This document shows, piece after piece, positions 26,880-35,562 of a stretch of 64,000 nucleotides of DNA. Source of the DNA: Pseudomonas sp. MIACH (GTDB taxonomy: Bacteria; Pseudomonadota; Gammaproteobacteria; Pseudomonadales; Pseudomonadaceae); NCBI RefSeq assembly GCF_001269925.1, contig NZ_LHVO01000065.1, positions 16,142 through 80,141 of the forward strand. Direction: 5' to 3'. Each line of letters begins with the position of its first letter. The stretch's first letter is position 1. Made by a program: the position numbers and the translations under genes. The notes beneath the pieces were generated by a model. The model did no database searches, was not told the origin of the DNA, and saw only the letters and a program-made list of their open reading frames with translations.

Positions 26880-27287
26880 GTGGCTCAGAAGCAGGAAGAG
26901 GAAGAAAAGGTCCGTCTGGACAAGTGGCTGTGGGCGGCGCGTTTCTTTAAAACCCGTGCCTTGGCCAAAGCCGCGATTGAGAGTGGCAAAGTGCATCATC
27001 GCGGCGAGCGCTGCAAGCCGGGCAAAGAGCCACGCGTCGGTGATGAGTTGCAGATTCGCATCGGTTTTGATGAAAAGACCGTGGTGGTCCAGGCGCTTTC
27101 CGTTGTGCGTCGTGGTGCACCTGAGGCGCAGACGCTGTACACAGAGACTGAAGCGAGCATCGCCAAGCGCGAAAACGCTGCGGCCATGCGCAAGGCGGGT
27201 GCTACCGGCATGACCACCGATGGCAAGCCGAGCAAGAAGCAGCGCCGCGACCTGTTCAAGTTTCGCGGCAGTGGCAATGATGACTAG
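26880..27287 (+). CDS. hslR: Heat shock protein 15, ribosome-associated
   Basis: 135 residues from GTG 26880, preceded by GAGGAA at the right distance; the open frame reaches back to 26814 but has no better start. The S4 RNA-binding domain is VRLDKWLWAARFFKTRALAK near residues 10-60, and the basic C-terminal tail (KPSKKQRRDLFKFRG) is typical of HslR. It binds stalled free 50S subunits carrying peptidyl-tRNA and helps recycle them. Divergent from rimA. Together with hslO downstream this is a stress-response neighbourhood. Confidence 0.9.
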   Translation: MAQKQEEEEKVRLDKWLWAARFFKTRALAKAAIESGKVHHRGERCKPGKEPRVGDELQIRIGFDEKTVVVQALSVVRRGAPEAQTLYTETEASIAKRENAAAMRKAGATGMTTDGKPSKKQRRDLFKFRGSGNDD

Positions 27288-27308
27288 CGCTCACACGAGC
27301 TGATCTTT

Positions 27309-27441
27309 GTGGCGAGCGGGCTTGCCCCGCGTTGGGCTGCGCAGCAGCCCTATCCAGACCCTCCACATTTTTTCAGGCACATCGAGGTGGTTGGTTTTAG
27401 GGCCGCTTCGCAGCCCAACGCGGGGCAAGCCCGCTCGCCAC
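27309..27441. repeat. REP doublet, GTGGCGAGCGGGCTTG family (copy 1)
   Basis: Arms GTGGCGAGCGGGCTTGCCCC (continuing into CGCGTTGGGCTGCG) and its reverse complement, about 40 bases each, around a 50-base centre. It fills the gap between convergent hslR and the PAP2 gene. Two related copies lie at 38802-38933 and 61282-61414. Confidence 0.8.
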
Positions 27442-27444
27442 AGG

Positions 27445-28248
27445 TCAGTCCGCTGCCCTTACGACGCTAAGTCGATCAATCAGCGGCACCCGCTCAAACA
27501 GCCTGAATACCGGGGCTGTCACCCGCAGCAACACCCCCGACACCTTCGCCGCAAACGGCGTGTAATACCCCCAGCCCAACGCCAACAGCGCCAGCAGCAC
27601 ACCGCCGATGTAATCGTCCTGCCCCCAATGGGCACCCGCCACCAGCCGCGGCATCATAAACAACAGCGCCAGGCCCCAGATCACCAGCACCTGGCCGATG
27701 CGCTTGGCGAACACCGTCATGAACATCCCCCAGATCAACAGCACCGAAGCATGATCCCCTGGGAAGCTTTGGCTTGAGCGGTCCTTCAGCTCCCAGGTCT
27801 TCTCCAGCCCGGGGAAATAGTCACTCATCTGGATCGCCCCGGCGATTACCATCGACGGGCTGCTGTGCTGCCAGCCCATCTGCGCCGCGAGTTTGGAAAA
27901 CAGCATGCGGATAAACAACAACAGCAACAAAATGCCGACAAAACCTAACAGTGCCTGGCGTACCTGCACGGCCTTGAAGACCCAGTCGCCACGAATCAGT
28001 AGCATCAGCAGAATTACTCCGACCACTGCATCAAAAGGCCGCAAACTGGCTACGGCCCATACATGCAGCCACGTTGAGCTGCTCGCCAGCGGATCATTGA
28101 GCAGATGAAACAGCCACTCGTCGAAAAGCACACACATCATCTGGCCCGTGGGCCACAGCCAAAAACACAGCAACCCGATAGCGAGTAGATTGCAAAGTGC
28201 CCATTGCCGGAGGTTCCACTTGGCTTGGAACAAACCCGGATTGTTCAT
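27445..28248 (-). CDS. PAP2-family membrane phosphatase
   Basis: 267 residues with about six hydrophobic segments. PAP2 motifs are visible in order: LKDRSSQSFPGDHASVLL near residue 160 (catalytic His in PGDH) and PRLVAGAHWGQDDYIGG near 205 (second His and Asp). These enzymes remove or transfer phosphate on lipids such as phosphatidic acid, undecaprenyl pyrophosphate or lipid A. The substrate cannot be told here. Monocistronic, divergent from hslO. Confidence 0.85.
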   Translation of the reverse strand: MNNPGLFQAKWNLRQWALCNLLAIGLLCFWLWPTGQMMCVLFDEWLFHLLNDPLASSSTWLHVWAVASLRPFDAVVGVILLMLLIRGDWVFKAVQVRQALLGFVGILLLLLFIRMLFSKLAAQMGWQHSSPSMVIAGAIQMSDYFPGLEKTWELKDRSSQSFPGDHASVLLIWGMFMTVFAKRIGQVLVIWGLALLFMMPRLVAGAHWGQDDYIGGVLLALLALGWGYYTPFAAKVSGVLLRVTAPVFRLFERVPLIDRLSVVRAAD

Positions 28249-28373
28249 AAACTGTCCCTCTTCGCTCTATTCAGCTCTCTGTTTCCAGGAGAAAGCCGCA
28301 CCAAATTGGTGCTAAAGCGTTTAATTTTATAAACCTTGTAATCAATTTGTCATCAATTCAGATACCCAGACCT

Positions 28374-29276
28374 ATGACTGATCTACCGGATACCGACTTC
28401 ACCCAACGCTTCATCTTCGACGAGAGCGACGCCCGCGGCGAAATGGTGTCGTTGGAGCGCAGCTACGCCGAAGTCCTCGCCAAGCACCCCTATCCGGAGC
28501 CGGTCGCGCAACTGCTCGGTGAGCTGATGGCAGCCGCAGCGTTGCTGGTGGGCACCATGAAGTTCGACGGTTTGCTGATCCTGCAGGCCCGTTCCGAAGG
28601 GCCGATTCCGCTGCTGATGATCGAGTGCTCCAGCGAGCGCGAAATCCGTGGCCTGGCCCGTTATGAAGCCGACCAGATTGCCCCGGACGCCACCCTGGCC
28701 GAGCTGATGCCCAACGGCGTCCTGGCGCTCACTGTCGACCCGACCGTAGGCCAGCGTTACCAGGGCATCGTCGACCTCGACGGCAAAACGCTGTCGGAAT
28801 GCTTCACCAACTATTTCGTGATGTCCCAGCAAGTGGGCACCAAGTTCTGGCTCAACGCTGACGGCAAGCGCGCCCGTGGCATGTTGCTGCAACAACTGCC
28901 GGCCGACCGTATCAAGGAAGACGAAGATCGTGCTGAAAGCTGGCGGCACTGCATTGCCTTGGCCGATACCTTGAAAGCCGAAGAGCTGCTGGGCCTGGAC
29001 AACGAAACCATCCTGCACCGCCTGTACCACGAAGACCCCGTGCGCCTGTTCGATGCGCAAACCCTGCACTTCCACTGCAGCTGCTCCCGCGAGCGTTCGG
29101 GTAACGCCCTGGTCAGCCTGGGCCTGGAAGATGCGCAGAATCTGGTGGTGGAACACGGTGGAAATATCGAGATCGACTGCCAGTTCTGCAACGAGCGCTA
29201 CCTGTTCGACGCTGCCGATGTAGCGCAATTGTTCGCTGGTGCAGGTATCGACACGCCTTCTGACACCCGCCACTAA
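28374..29276 (+). CDS. hslO: Redox-regulated chaperone Hsp33
   Basis: 300 residues from ATG 28374 (MTDLPDTDFTQRF). The C-terminal zinc-binding redox switch is intact: HCSCSRE near residue 235 and CQFCNERY near 268, giving the CxC and CxxC cysteines. Under oxidation the zinc is lost and the protein becomes an active holdase. In many pseudomonads and enterics hslR, hslO and pckA lie together, as they do here. Confidence 0.92.
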   Translation: MTDLPDTDFTQRFIFDESDARGEMVSLERSYAEVLAKHPYPEPVAQLLGELMAAAALLVGTMKFDGLLILQARSEGPIPLLMIECSSEREIRGLARYEADQIAPDATLAELMPNGVLALTVDPTVGQRYQGIVDLDGKTLSECFTNYFVMSQQVGTKFWLNADGKRARGMLLQQLPADRIKEDEDRAESWRHCIALADTLKAEELLGLDNETILHRLYHEDPVRLFDAQTLHFHCSCSRERSGNALVSLGLEDAQNLVVEHGGNIEIDCQFCNERYLFDAADVAQLFAGAGIDTPSDTRH

Positions 29277-29455
29277 AACGTTTAAGCACAGGTAAATCAC
29301 CTGACAAATGTCGGATTAGAGGTGTTCTGACGGGAGGGCCCTACTTTTTTTGGGCTTTTCTGGCATAATCCGGCCCACTTTTTTCGCGGTAGTAGTGCGC
29401 AACTTTCTACTACAAAACGTTTGGAGCACTCGGCCATAGGCCGACGGGGAACCTC

Positions 29456-30997
29456 ATGACGCAAGCCAATAACGCCGTATACACCGATCTGAGTGTTGAC
29501 GATCTGGTCAAAGAAGCCCTGCAGCGCGGTGAAGGCGTGCTTGCCGATACCGGTGCGCTGGTCGTAGAAACCGGTCACCGTACCGGCCGTTCGCCAGTCG
29601 ACCGTTTCATCGTTGAAGAGCCTTCTACCCAGGATTCCATTGCCTGGGGCCCGATCAACCGCAAGTTCCCGGCCGACAAGTTCGATGCCCTGTGGGCACG
29701 CGTCGAGGCGTTCAACAACGCGCAAGAGCATTTCGTTTCCCACGTTCACGTAGGGGCTGCCGAAGACCACTACCTGGCCGTGAAAATGACCACCCAGACT
29801 GCCTGGCAGAACCTGTTCGGTCGTTGCCTGTTCATCAACCCGGCCCAGTACAACCCGGCCGGTCGTGACGAGTGGCAAGTGCTCAACGTAGCCAACTTCG
29901 AGTGCGTGCCTGAGCGTGACGGCACCAACTCCGACGGTTGCGTGATCCTCAACTTCGCCCAGAAAAAAGTGCTGATCGCCGGCATGCGCTACGCCGGTGA
30001 AATGAAGAAAGCCATGTTCTCGGTGCAGAACTACCTGCTGCCGGCTTCCGACGTACTGCCGATGCACTGCGCCGCCAACATTGGCGAAGCAGGCGACGTG
30101 ACCCTGTTCTTCGGTCTGTCCGGCACCGGCAAGACCACCCTGTCCGCCGACGAAAGCCGTTACCTGATTGGTGACGACGAACACGGCTGGGGCGAAGGCG
30201 TGGTGTTCAACATCGAAGGCGGTTGCTATGCCAAGTGCATCGACCTGTCCGAGAAGAACGAGCCGGTTATCTGGAAAGCCATCAAGCACGGCGCCGTGCT
30301 GGAAAACGTCGTCATCGACGACGCCAAGCACGCTGACTATGCCGATGTCAGCCTGACCCAGAACAGCCGCGCGGCCTACCCGCTGGAGCACGTTGCCAAG
30401 CGTTCCGAGAAGAACCTGGGCGGCGAGCCAAACGCGGTGATCTTCCTGACCTGCGACCTGACCGGCGTACTGCCGCCAGTGTCCATCCTCAGCGAAGAAC
30501 AAGCGGCCTACCACTTCCTGTCTGGCTACACCGCACTGGTGGGTTCGACCGAAATGGGTTCGGGCAGCGGCATCAAGTCGACCTTCTCCACCTGCTTCGG
30601 CGCGCCGTTCTTCCCACGCCCGGCTGGCGAATACGCTGAGCTTTTGATCAAGCGCATCCGCGGGTTCGGCTCCAAGGTCTACCTGGTCAACACCGGCTGG
30701 ACCGGCGGCGGCTACGGCGTCGGCAAGCGCTTCAACATCCCGACCACTCGCGGCGTGATCGCAGCGATCCAGAGCGGCGCGTTGATCGGTGCAGAAACCG
30801 AACACCTCGACACCATCAACCTCGACGTGCCATTGGCCGTACCGGGCGTTGAGACCGGCCTGTTGAACCCACGTAACACCTGGGCTGACAAGGCCGCTTA
30901 CGATGAAGCAGCGAAGGCGCTGGCTGGTCTGTTCATCGAGAACTTCAAGAAGTTTGAAGTGAGCGATGCGATCAAGGCTGCGGGTCCGAAGTTGTAA
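29456..30997 (+). CDS. pckA: Phosphoenolpyruvate carboxykinase (ATP)
   Basis: 513 residues. The enzyme converts oxaloacetate to phosphoenolpyruvate with ATP, the entry step of gluconeogenesis. The kinase P-loop GLSGTGKTTLS is near residue 222, followed by the metal-binding LIGDDEHGW near 245 and the second active-site stretch NTGWTGGGYGVGKR near 405. Cytoplasmic, monocistronic. A CATAAT hexamer at 29364-29369 is a possible -10 element, and a strong terminator follows the gene. Confidence 0.94.
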   Translation: MTQANNAVYTDLSVDDLVKEALQRGEGVLADTGALVVETGHRTGRSPVDRFIVEEPSTQDSIAWGPINRKFPADKFDALWARVEAFNNAQEHFVSHVHVGAAEDHYLAVKMTTQTAWQNLFGRCLFINPAQYNPAGRDEWQVLNVANFECVPERDGTNSDGCVILNFAQKKVLIAGMRYAGEMKKAMFSVQNYLLPASDVLPMHCAANIGEAGDVTLFFGLSGTGKTTLSADESRYLIGDDEHGWGEGVVFNIEGGCYAKCIDLSEKNEPVIWKAIKHGAVLENVVIDDAKHADYADVSLTQNSRAAYPLEHVAKRSEKNLGGEPNAVIFLTCDLTGVLPPVSILSEEQAAYHFLSGYTALVGSTEMGSGSGIKSTFSTCFGAPFFPRPAGEYAELLIKRIRGFGSKVYLVNTGWTGGGYGVGKRFNIPTTRGVIAAIQSGALIGAETEHLDTINLDVPLAVPGVETGLLNPRNTWADKAAYDEAAKALAGLFIENFKKFEVSDAIKAAGPKL

Positions 30998-31013
30998 GAT
31001 TCGCAAGCTGTTA

Positions 31014-31043
31014 AAAAGCCGCCCCTAGTGGGCGGCTTTTTTG
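31014..31043 (+). terminator. Intrinsic terminator after pckA
   Basis: AAAAAGCCGCCCCTAGTGGGCGGCTTTTTT: arms GCCGCCC and GGGCGGC with a T tract, 17 bases past the stop. The A tract on the other side would also let it serve the opposing EamA gene. Confidence 0.85.
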
Positions 31044-31054
31044 TGCGTGAACGG

Positions 31055-31918
31055 TTAGTCGACGATATGCAGGACCACCGCCCCGAACAGCACCAGCACA
31101 ACCCCCAGCACTTGCACCGCCGACAACCGCTCCTTGAAAAACACAAACCCCAAGATCGCCGCAATCGCGCCTGATAACGTACTGATCACCGTCACCACCG
31201 ACACCGACCCCGACATCGCTCCCCACGAAAACGCCGAAAATCCACCCAGGTTCATCAGGCTTGCCCCTGTCAGCGTGGCGCAGTTTTTCAGCGGCGGAAT
31301 CTTCAGACCGTCCTTGATCTTCAGCACCATCACCACCAGCACGCACAGCCCTACCAGGTAGCCGAGCCAAAGCATGGTGATCGGCCCCAGCGCAGGCAGT
31401 GTGTAGCGACCTTGTAGCCAGAAACTGGTGCCGTATAGCAACGCGGCAAGCATCGCGTAGGCGATCGAGCGGTTTGAGCTGTTGTGCGGGATGCCATTGT
31501 CCCTGTGGATGCTGGAAAGGATCACGCCGATGACGCACAGGGCGATGCAGCTGAGTTGGATCAGGCTGATGTGTTCGCCGCTGGCCCAGGACAGCAGGGT
31601 GGTGACGACGCCGTAGGACGTCACCAGCGGCGCCACGATGGCGGCTTTGCCCAGGGCGAAGGCCTTGGACAGGGCAAGGGCGCCGGAGACGGTGAACAGT
31701 GCGGCGGCAATGCCCAGCAGCCAGACGCTCATCGAGGCGTTCAGGGATTTGAAGAGCAAGGCGGGGAAGATGATCAGCAGCAGGGTCATGATCACGAAGC
31801 CGAGGGCCTGGCCGAAGTACACCGCGCGCTTGACGCCCACGGCCCGGGCGTTGAGACCCACGAGGAAATCCGTACCACCCCAGAGCAGGGCGGCCAGCAG
31901 GCCCATTGTTACGTCCAT
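31055..31918 (-). CDS. EamA/DMT-family transporter
   Basis: 287 residues with ten closely spaced hydrophobic segments in two similar halves, the drug/metabolite transporter layout. The first half opens VTMGLLAALLWGGTDFLVG and the second SIAYAMLAALLYGTSFWLQG, both typical EamA repeat starts. Substrate unknown. Convergent with pckA. Confidence 0.82.
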   Translation of the reverse strand: MDVTMGLLAALLWGGTDFLVGLNARAVGVKRAVYFGQALGFVIMTLLLIIFPALLFKSLNASMSVWLLGIAAALFTVSGALALSKAFALGKAAIVAPLVTSYGVVTTLLSWASGEHISLIQLSCIALCVIGVILSSIHRDNGIPHNSSNRSIAYAMLAALLYGTSFWLQGRYTLPALGPITMLWLGYLVGLCVLVVMVLKIKDGLKIPPLKNCATLTGASLMNLGGFSAFSWGAMSGSVSVVTVISTLSGAIAAILGFVFFKERLSAVQVLGVVLVLFGAVVLHIVD

Positions 31919-31968
31919 GTAAGGTCCTTGTTGTTTTGAGCGCGGCTTGCCAGGTTAGCTTAGATCCA

Positions 31969-32059
31969 ATGGGGGAGGGGCTTGCTCGCTATAGCCGGGT
32001 GTCAGTCATCGATCGACTGGCTGATATACCGATATCGGGGGCAAGACCCCTCCCACATG
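31969..32059. repeat. REP doublet upstream of the EamA gene
   Basis: Degenerate arms GGGGGAGGGGCTTGCTCGCT and CGGGGGCAAGACCCCTCCCA around about 50 bases, with GTGTCAGTC/GACTGGCTG as inner partners. It fills most of the gap between the EamA gene and the DUF1493 gene. Confidence 0.65.
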
Positions 32060-32091
32060 GGGTCTGCGGTGTGCCTCGGGCCAGTGTTCGC

Positions 32092-32829
32092 TCAACTGAG
32101 GTTCTCCAGCGTTTGGGTGTCCCAGCTGTGGGTCTTGATGGCCAGGTAGAGCATGCCGATGGTCAGCGGGACCTTGTCGCCATGCCCCTTGCCGCGGCGT
32201 TTGAGGAACACGTCAAAGACCGGTGGGTTGAAGTAACGATAAGTGTCGTAGTCGCCGAGGTCGAGGGCGAATTCCTGCTCCAGCGCTTCCATGAGTTGCT
32301 TGGCCTCACTGCCGTCACAGCCCAGGTCGAAATTGAGTGAGGTTTGCAGGCGGATGGTTTTGTGTTTCGGCAGGCCGATTTCTTCGTGCAGCAATTGCAG
32401 GAGTTGCTGCATGACGGGGTCTTCGGGGACGTTGGCGGCGAGGTTCATGGTGGGGGCACGCAGGAGTGGGTGAAGGGGCTGGTTGCGTTGGAGGCGGTAT
32501 TGGTTTCGAGTGATGAAGAGCGCCAAGCCTATCAAGAATACAAAGACAGGTAGGAGGGGCATTCTGAGGATCACCGCTACATAGGGTAGTAGGCACGTCA
32601 AAATAAGGCCTGTTGTGAGGCATGTGACTGCGAAGTGCTTTCTGAGCATCGGGTCTGTGATTTGGTAGTGCAGCACCAAATAGAGAATGAGAAAGGAAGC
32701 GGATTGAAGGTAAAGGGCCATGTCACTAAGACTCGTCCGAGTAGACATGCATTGAGAGTGTTGACCGCGCCACCGTTTTTGCTTCAAGCAGGCATAGATT
32801 GGCCAAAGCATGCCGATTGTCAGGTACAA
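32092..32829 (-). CDS. DUF1493-family protein with N-terminal membrane segments
   Basis: Up to 245 residues. The C-terminal 110 residues match the DUF1493 family, which resembles acyl carrier proteins (LQTSLNFDLGCDGSEAKQLM, then EFALDLGDYDTYRYF). The N-terminal half has two or three hydrophobic stretches (SASFLILYLVLHYQI, LLPVFVFLIGLALFI). The start is uncertain: TTG 32829, ATG 32811, ATG 32748 and ATG 32721 all lack a strong ribosome site. Role unknown. Confidence 0.65.
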   Translation of the reverse strand: MYLTIGMLWPIYACLKQKRWRGQHSQCMSTRTSLSDMALYLQSASFLILYLVLHYQITDPMLRKHFAVTCLTTGLILTCLLPYVAVILRMPLLPVFVFLIGLALFITRNQYRLQRNQPLHPLLRAPTMNLAANVPEDPVMQQLLQLLHEEIGLPKHKTIRLQTSLNFDLGCDGSEAKQLMEALEQEFALDLGDYDTYRYFNPPVFDVFLKRRGKGHGDKVPLTIGMLYLAIKTHSWDTQTLENLS

Positions 32830-33222
32830 CAGTGAAGCGAATCACCGTGAAGATGACGCCATAGTGGCTGATGTGTTGAGTCCTTTCGATGTTCACAGGT
32901 TTCTGCCGAGAAAGTTGAGACCGCGCTATTTTCATTCAGCTACGGGTAACTTCTGTAGAGGGTTAAGCGGGTGTTTGGAGCAGTTTGGGAAGGGGATGTC
33001 GCGGTGTTTGGAGGTTTCCTACAAACGTTTCCGGCATTTGTGGCTTGGCAGCGATGCAACAGGTAAAACTGGCCAAATATGGGAGCCGGGCTTGCCCGCA
33101 ATGACGGTGGGGCAGGTATGAAAATGTCGCCTGATGCTCCGCCATTGCAGGCTAGCCAGCGCCCACAGGGTCAGCTGTGTGCCTGGCCTTCAGAGCATTC
33201 CCACGCAGAGCGTGAGGAGCGA
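32830..33222. other. Gene-free stretch with degenerate REP sequence
   Basis: Holds a half REP, ATGGGAGCCGGGCTTGCCCG at 33079-33098, of the same kind as the outer arm at 61200. It also holds a degenerate CATTCCCACGCAGAGCGTG motif near 33197. No coding region is convincing. Confidence 0.5.
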
Positions 33223-33822
33223 TCACTCTCCTACAGGCCTGCTGATACACCGCTCAAAAATCGCCTCCAGCCCCCGATAATCACACGCCACCGCGTCAAT
33301 ATTCGCCGGTATCCATGCCGCGTGTTTGACCAGCCACCAGTTCACTGAAAAACCCGCGTTGACGATGATCTGTTCAAACAAAATCCGCTGCGCCCGGCCG
33401 TTGCCCTCGCGGAAAGGGTGGATGACGTTGAGGTCGCCATAGGCTTCGGCAATCTTGCTCACCAACTCGGTTTGGCTGGCGCCGACAAACCAGTTTGCCT
33501 CGGCCATCTGCCGGACGATCTTCGCGGCTTCTGGTGGGATGCGCTCCGGGGTGCAGAACAGGGTGTCGCCTTTCTGGATGTTCACGCTGCGCAACTCACC
33601 GGCCCAGTCGTAGATGTCACCAAACAGCGTGCGGTGGATGTGTTGCAGGCGTTCGAGGTCGTAGGGCGGGGGGAAGAGCGGGAGGCTGCCTACGGCGATT
33701 TCGGATAATTCCCGCTCCGCTTGGTGCAGGCGGGCTTCGTCGAGCAAATCGAGGCGGTTGCGCAGGACGCTGCTACCGGGATAGCAGTACGGATCCTGGC
33801 CCACCCCGTATTTGTCGAGCAT
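33223..33822 (-). CDS. fic: Fic-family AMP transferase toxin
   Basis: 199 residues. The Fic core motif HPFREGNGRAQR is intact near residue 134, with the catalytic His. The flap-type segment RSVNIQKGDTLFC is near residue 80. Such enzymes transfer AMP from ATP to target proteins such as gyrase. No inhibitory helix is built in; it is supplied by the small YhfG protein encoded just upstream, whose stop overlaps this start by one base (TGATG). A class I Fic toxin-antitoxin pair. Confidence 0.88.
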   Translation of the reverse strand: MLDKYGVGQDPYCYPGSSVLRNRLDLLDEARLHQAERELSEIAVGSLPLFPPPYDLERLQHIHRTLFGDIYDWAGELRSVNIQKGDTLFCTPERIPPEAAKIVRQMAEANWFVGASQTELVSKIAEAYGDLNVIHPFREGNGRAQRILFEQIIVNAGFSVNWWLVKHAAWIPANIDAVACDYRGLEAIFERCISRPVGE

Positions 33823-33992
33823 CAGCGTGGGGTGTTGCGGTACTTGGCAAGCACGGCTTCGCGTGTCGGCAGGGGTTTGTCGACGTCGGCCGGTTGGGTG
33901 TCGAACCCTTCCAGGCGCAGGCTGGCCAGGTAATTGGAACGGCGGATCTTGTGGTAATGATCCTGTTTTTGCTCAAACGTCAGTTCGCTCAT
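33822..33992 (-). CDS. yhfG: YhfG-family Fic antitoxin
   Basis: 56 residues from ATG 33992, with AGGAG upstream. The sequence starts MSELTFEQKQDHYHKIRRSN and contains SLRLEG at residues 24-29, which fits the Fic-inhibitory pattern (S/T)xxxE(G/N). The glutamate at 28 would push aside the gamma-phosphate of ATP in the Fic active site. Cotranscribed and translationally coupled with fic. Short, but the motif, the position and the family match make it secure. Confidence 0.85.
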   Translation of the reverse strand: MSELTFEQKQDHYHKIRRSNYLASLRLEGFDTQPADVDKPLPTREAVLAKYRNTPR

Positions 33993-34168
33993 CGCAGCGT
34001 ACTCCTGGGTAGCAAGGTTTGATTGTAGCGCAATGCTTCAACGGGAAGGCGGGATAAAAACCACGTCACATTCTGTATAAAAAATCCGCCGACACCCGGA
34101 ATTCAGCGTATGTTTCACCGCAAAATCTTGTAGGGCGATTTCCGCCCGCTACTTAAAGGGAGTTGAGC

Positions 34169-35344
34169 ATGGGTTTGCTGCGTGTTGCTTCGGCGATGTC
34201 ATTGTGTGCGGTGGCTTTTTCGGTCCAGGCCGGGCAGTTGCCGATCGAAGTGCTCAGTGCGGTGGTCAAGGACCAGAAAATCGCTGATGCCGAAGTGCTG
34301 CTGCAACGTAACGGCGCACAGAACGTGGTGGGCCGCACCAACGCCCAGGGCCAGGTGACGCTGACCAGTGAAGCCGCCGATGATGCGAGCAACCTGCTGA
34401 TCATCAAGAAACCTGGCTACTCCAACCTGGTGGTGAAGTGCCCATGCGCGGGCATGACCTACGCCATCAGCCCGGTGATGGAAAACCTCGACGGCCTGCG
34501 TGTGGTGCTGACCTGGGGCAAGACGCCGAGTGACCTCGACTCCCACATGATCTTCCCCGGCAATAACATCTACTTCGAGAACCAGAAGGGTACCGACGCC
34601 GAGTTGGATGTGGATGACACTGACAGCTACGGTCCGGAAACCATCACCCTGCAGAAAAAACACTACGGCGAAAGCTACGTCTATGCCGTGCACGACTACA
34701 GCAATGGCGGCAACCCAGGCTCGCGCCAGTTGTCCGACAGCGAAGCCAAGGTGTTCGTGTACATGGGCCAATCGCTGGTGCGTACTTACTACGTGCCCAA
34801 GAACCGCAGCGGTAACCTGTGGACGGTGTTCCGCATGACCGGCAGCGGCGACTTCCAGGACATCAACACCTTCAGTGGCGTGACCGTGAATGCGGCGAAT
34901 GTACTCAACGAAGTCAAACCGCTGCTGGATGACAGCGTCGCGGTCACCGCAGTCACCGTCAGCTCTTCCGTACAATCCGATGCGAAGCGTCTGAACCTGC
35001 AGGGTGAAGCGGCCTACCAGGCCGGCAAGCTGGACCAGGCCATCGACCTGTTCCGCCAGGCTATCGAGTTGGACAATGGCTTCGGCAAGGCCTACGGCAA
35101 CCTCGGCCTGGCGTATCAGAAAGCCGGTAACACTGCCGAGTCGATCTGGGCCAACCGCAAGGCTATCGCCCTCGCCACCGGCGCCAATGCTGCCACCGTG
35201 CGTGCAGGTGCCTACTACAACATTGCGCGGATCTACGAAGCGGCGGGGCAGTTCCCGGATGCGTTGCGTCACTACCAGTTGGCCAAGGAACAGAAGGCCA
35301 ACCCGGTGTATGACACGGCGATTGAGCGCGTGCAGAATCGCTGA
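34169..35344 (+). CDS. Exported TPR protein with a DUF2135/YfaP-like domain
   Basis: 391 residues from ATG 34169, with GGGAG 7 bases upstream. A signal peptide is likely (LLRVASAMSLCAVAFSVQA-G). Residues 25-105 look like an Ig/carboxypeptidase-regulatory-like domain. Residues 110-240 resemble the YfaP/DUF2135 domain (VVLTWGKTPSDLDSHMIFPG). From about residue 275 come three tetratricopeptide-like repeats (NLQGEAAYQAGKLDQAIDLF, YGNLGLAYQKAGNTAESIWA, YYNIARIYEAAGQFPDALRH). Probably periplasmic. Function not established. Confidence 0.72.
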   Translation: MGLLRVASAMSLCAVAFSVQAGQLPIEVLSAVVKDQKIADAEVLLQRNGAQNVVGRTNAQGQVTLTSEAADDASNLLIIKKPGYSNLVVKCPCAGMTYAISPVMENLDGLRVVLTWGKTPSDLDSHMIFPGNNIYFENQKGTDAELDVDDTDSYGPETITLQKKHYGESYVYAVHDYSNGGNPGSRQLSDSEAKVFVYMGQSLVRTYYVPKNRSGNLWTVFRMTGSGDFQDINTFSGVTVNAANVLNEVKPLLDDSVAVTAVTVSSSVQSDAKRLNLQGEAAYQAGKLDQAIDLFRQAIELDNGFGKAYGNLGLAYQKAGNTAESIWANRKAIALATGANAATVRAGAYYNIARIYEAAGQFPDALRHYQLAKEQKANPVYDTAIERVQNR

Positions 35345-35366
35345 TTCAGCTGTAGTGCAGTTCTGA

Positions 35367-35400
35367 AATGTGGGAGGGGGGCAAGCCCCCCTCCCACATT
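35367..35400. repeat. Single REP hairpin
   Basis: Arms AATGTGGGAGGGGGG and CCCCCCTCCCACATT around a short loop, 23 bases after the TPR gene. Likely also the transcript end. Confidence 0.75.
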
Positions 35401-35562
35401 TGGTTTGCAGTGTTCCTATAGCCACAGTCGAATTTGGCCCAAGGCCATTGCTGCACCCTGTGTATCATCCTGTCTCTTTTTTCCATGCGACCTTTCTCGA
35501 TTCGCTGAGCTTACTGGGCTACGTTTTTAAGCCACCTTCAGCGGTCAATGGAGTGACAGCCT

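Noticed and set aside
29297..31006. 569-codon open frame on the minus strand
   Set aside because: Antisense to pckA, whose motifs are complete.
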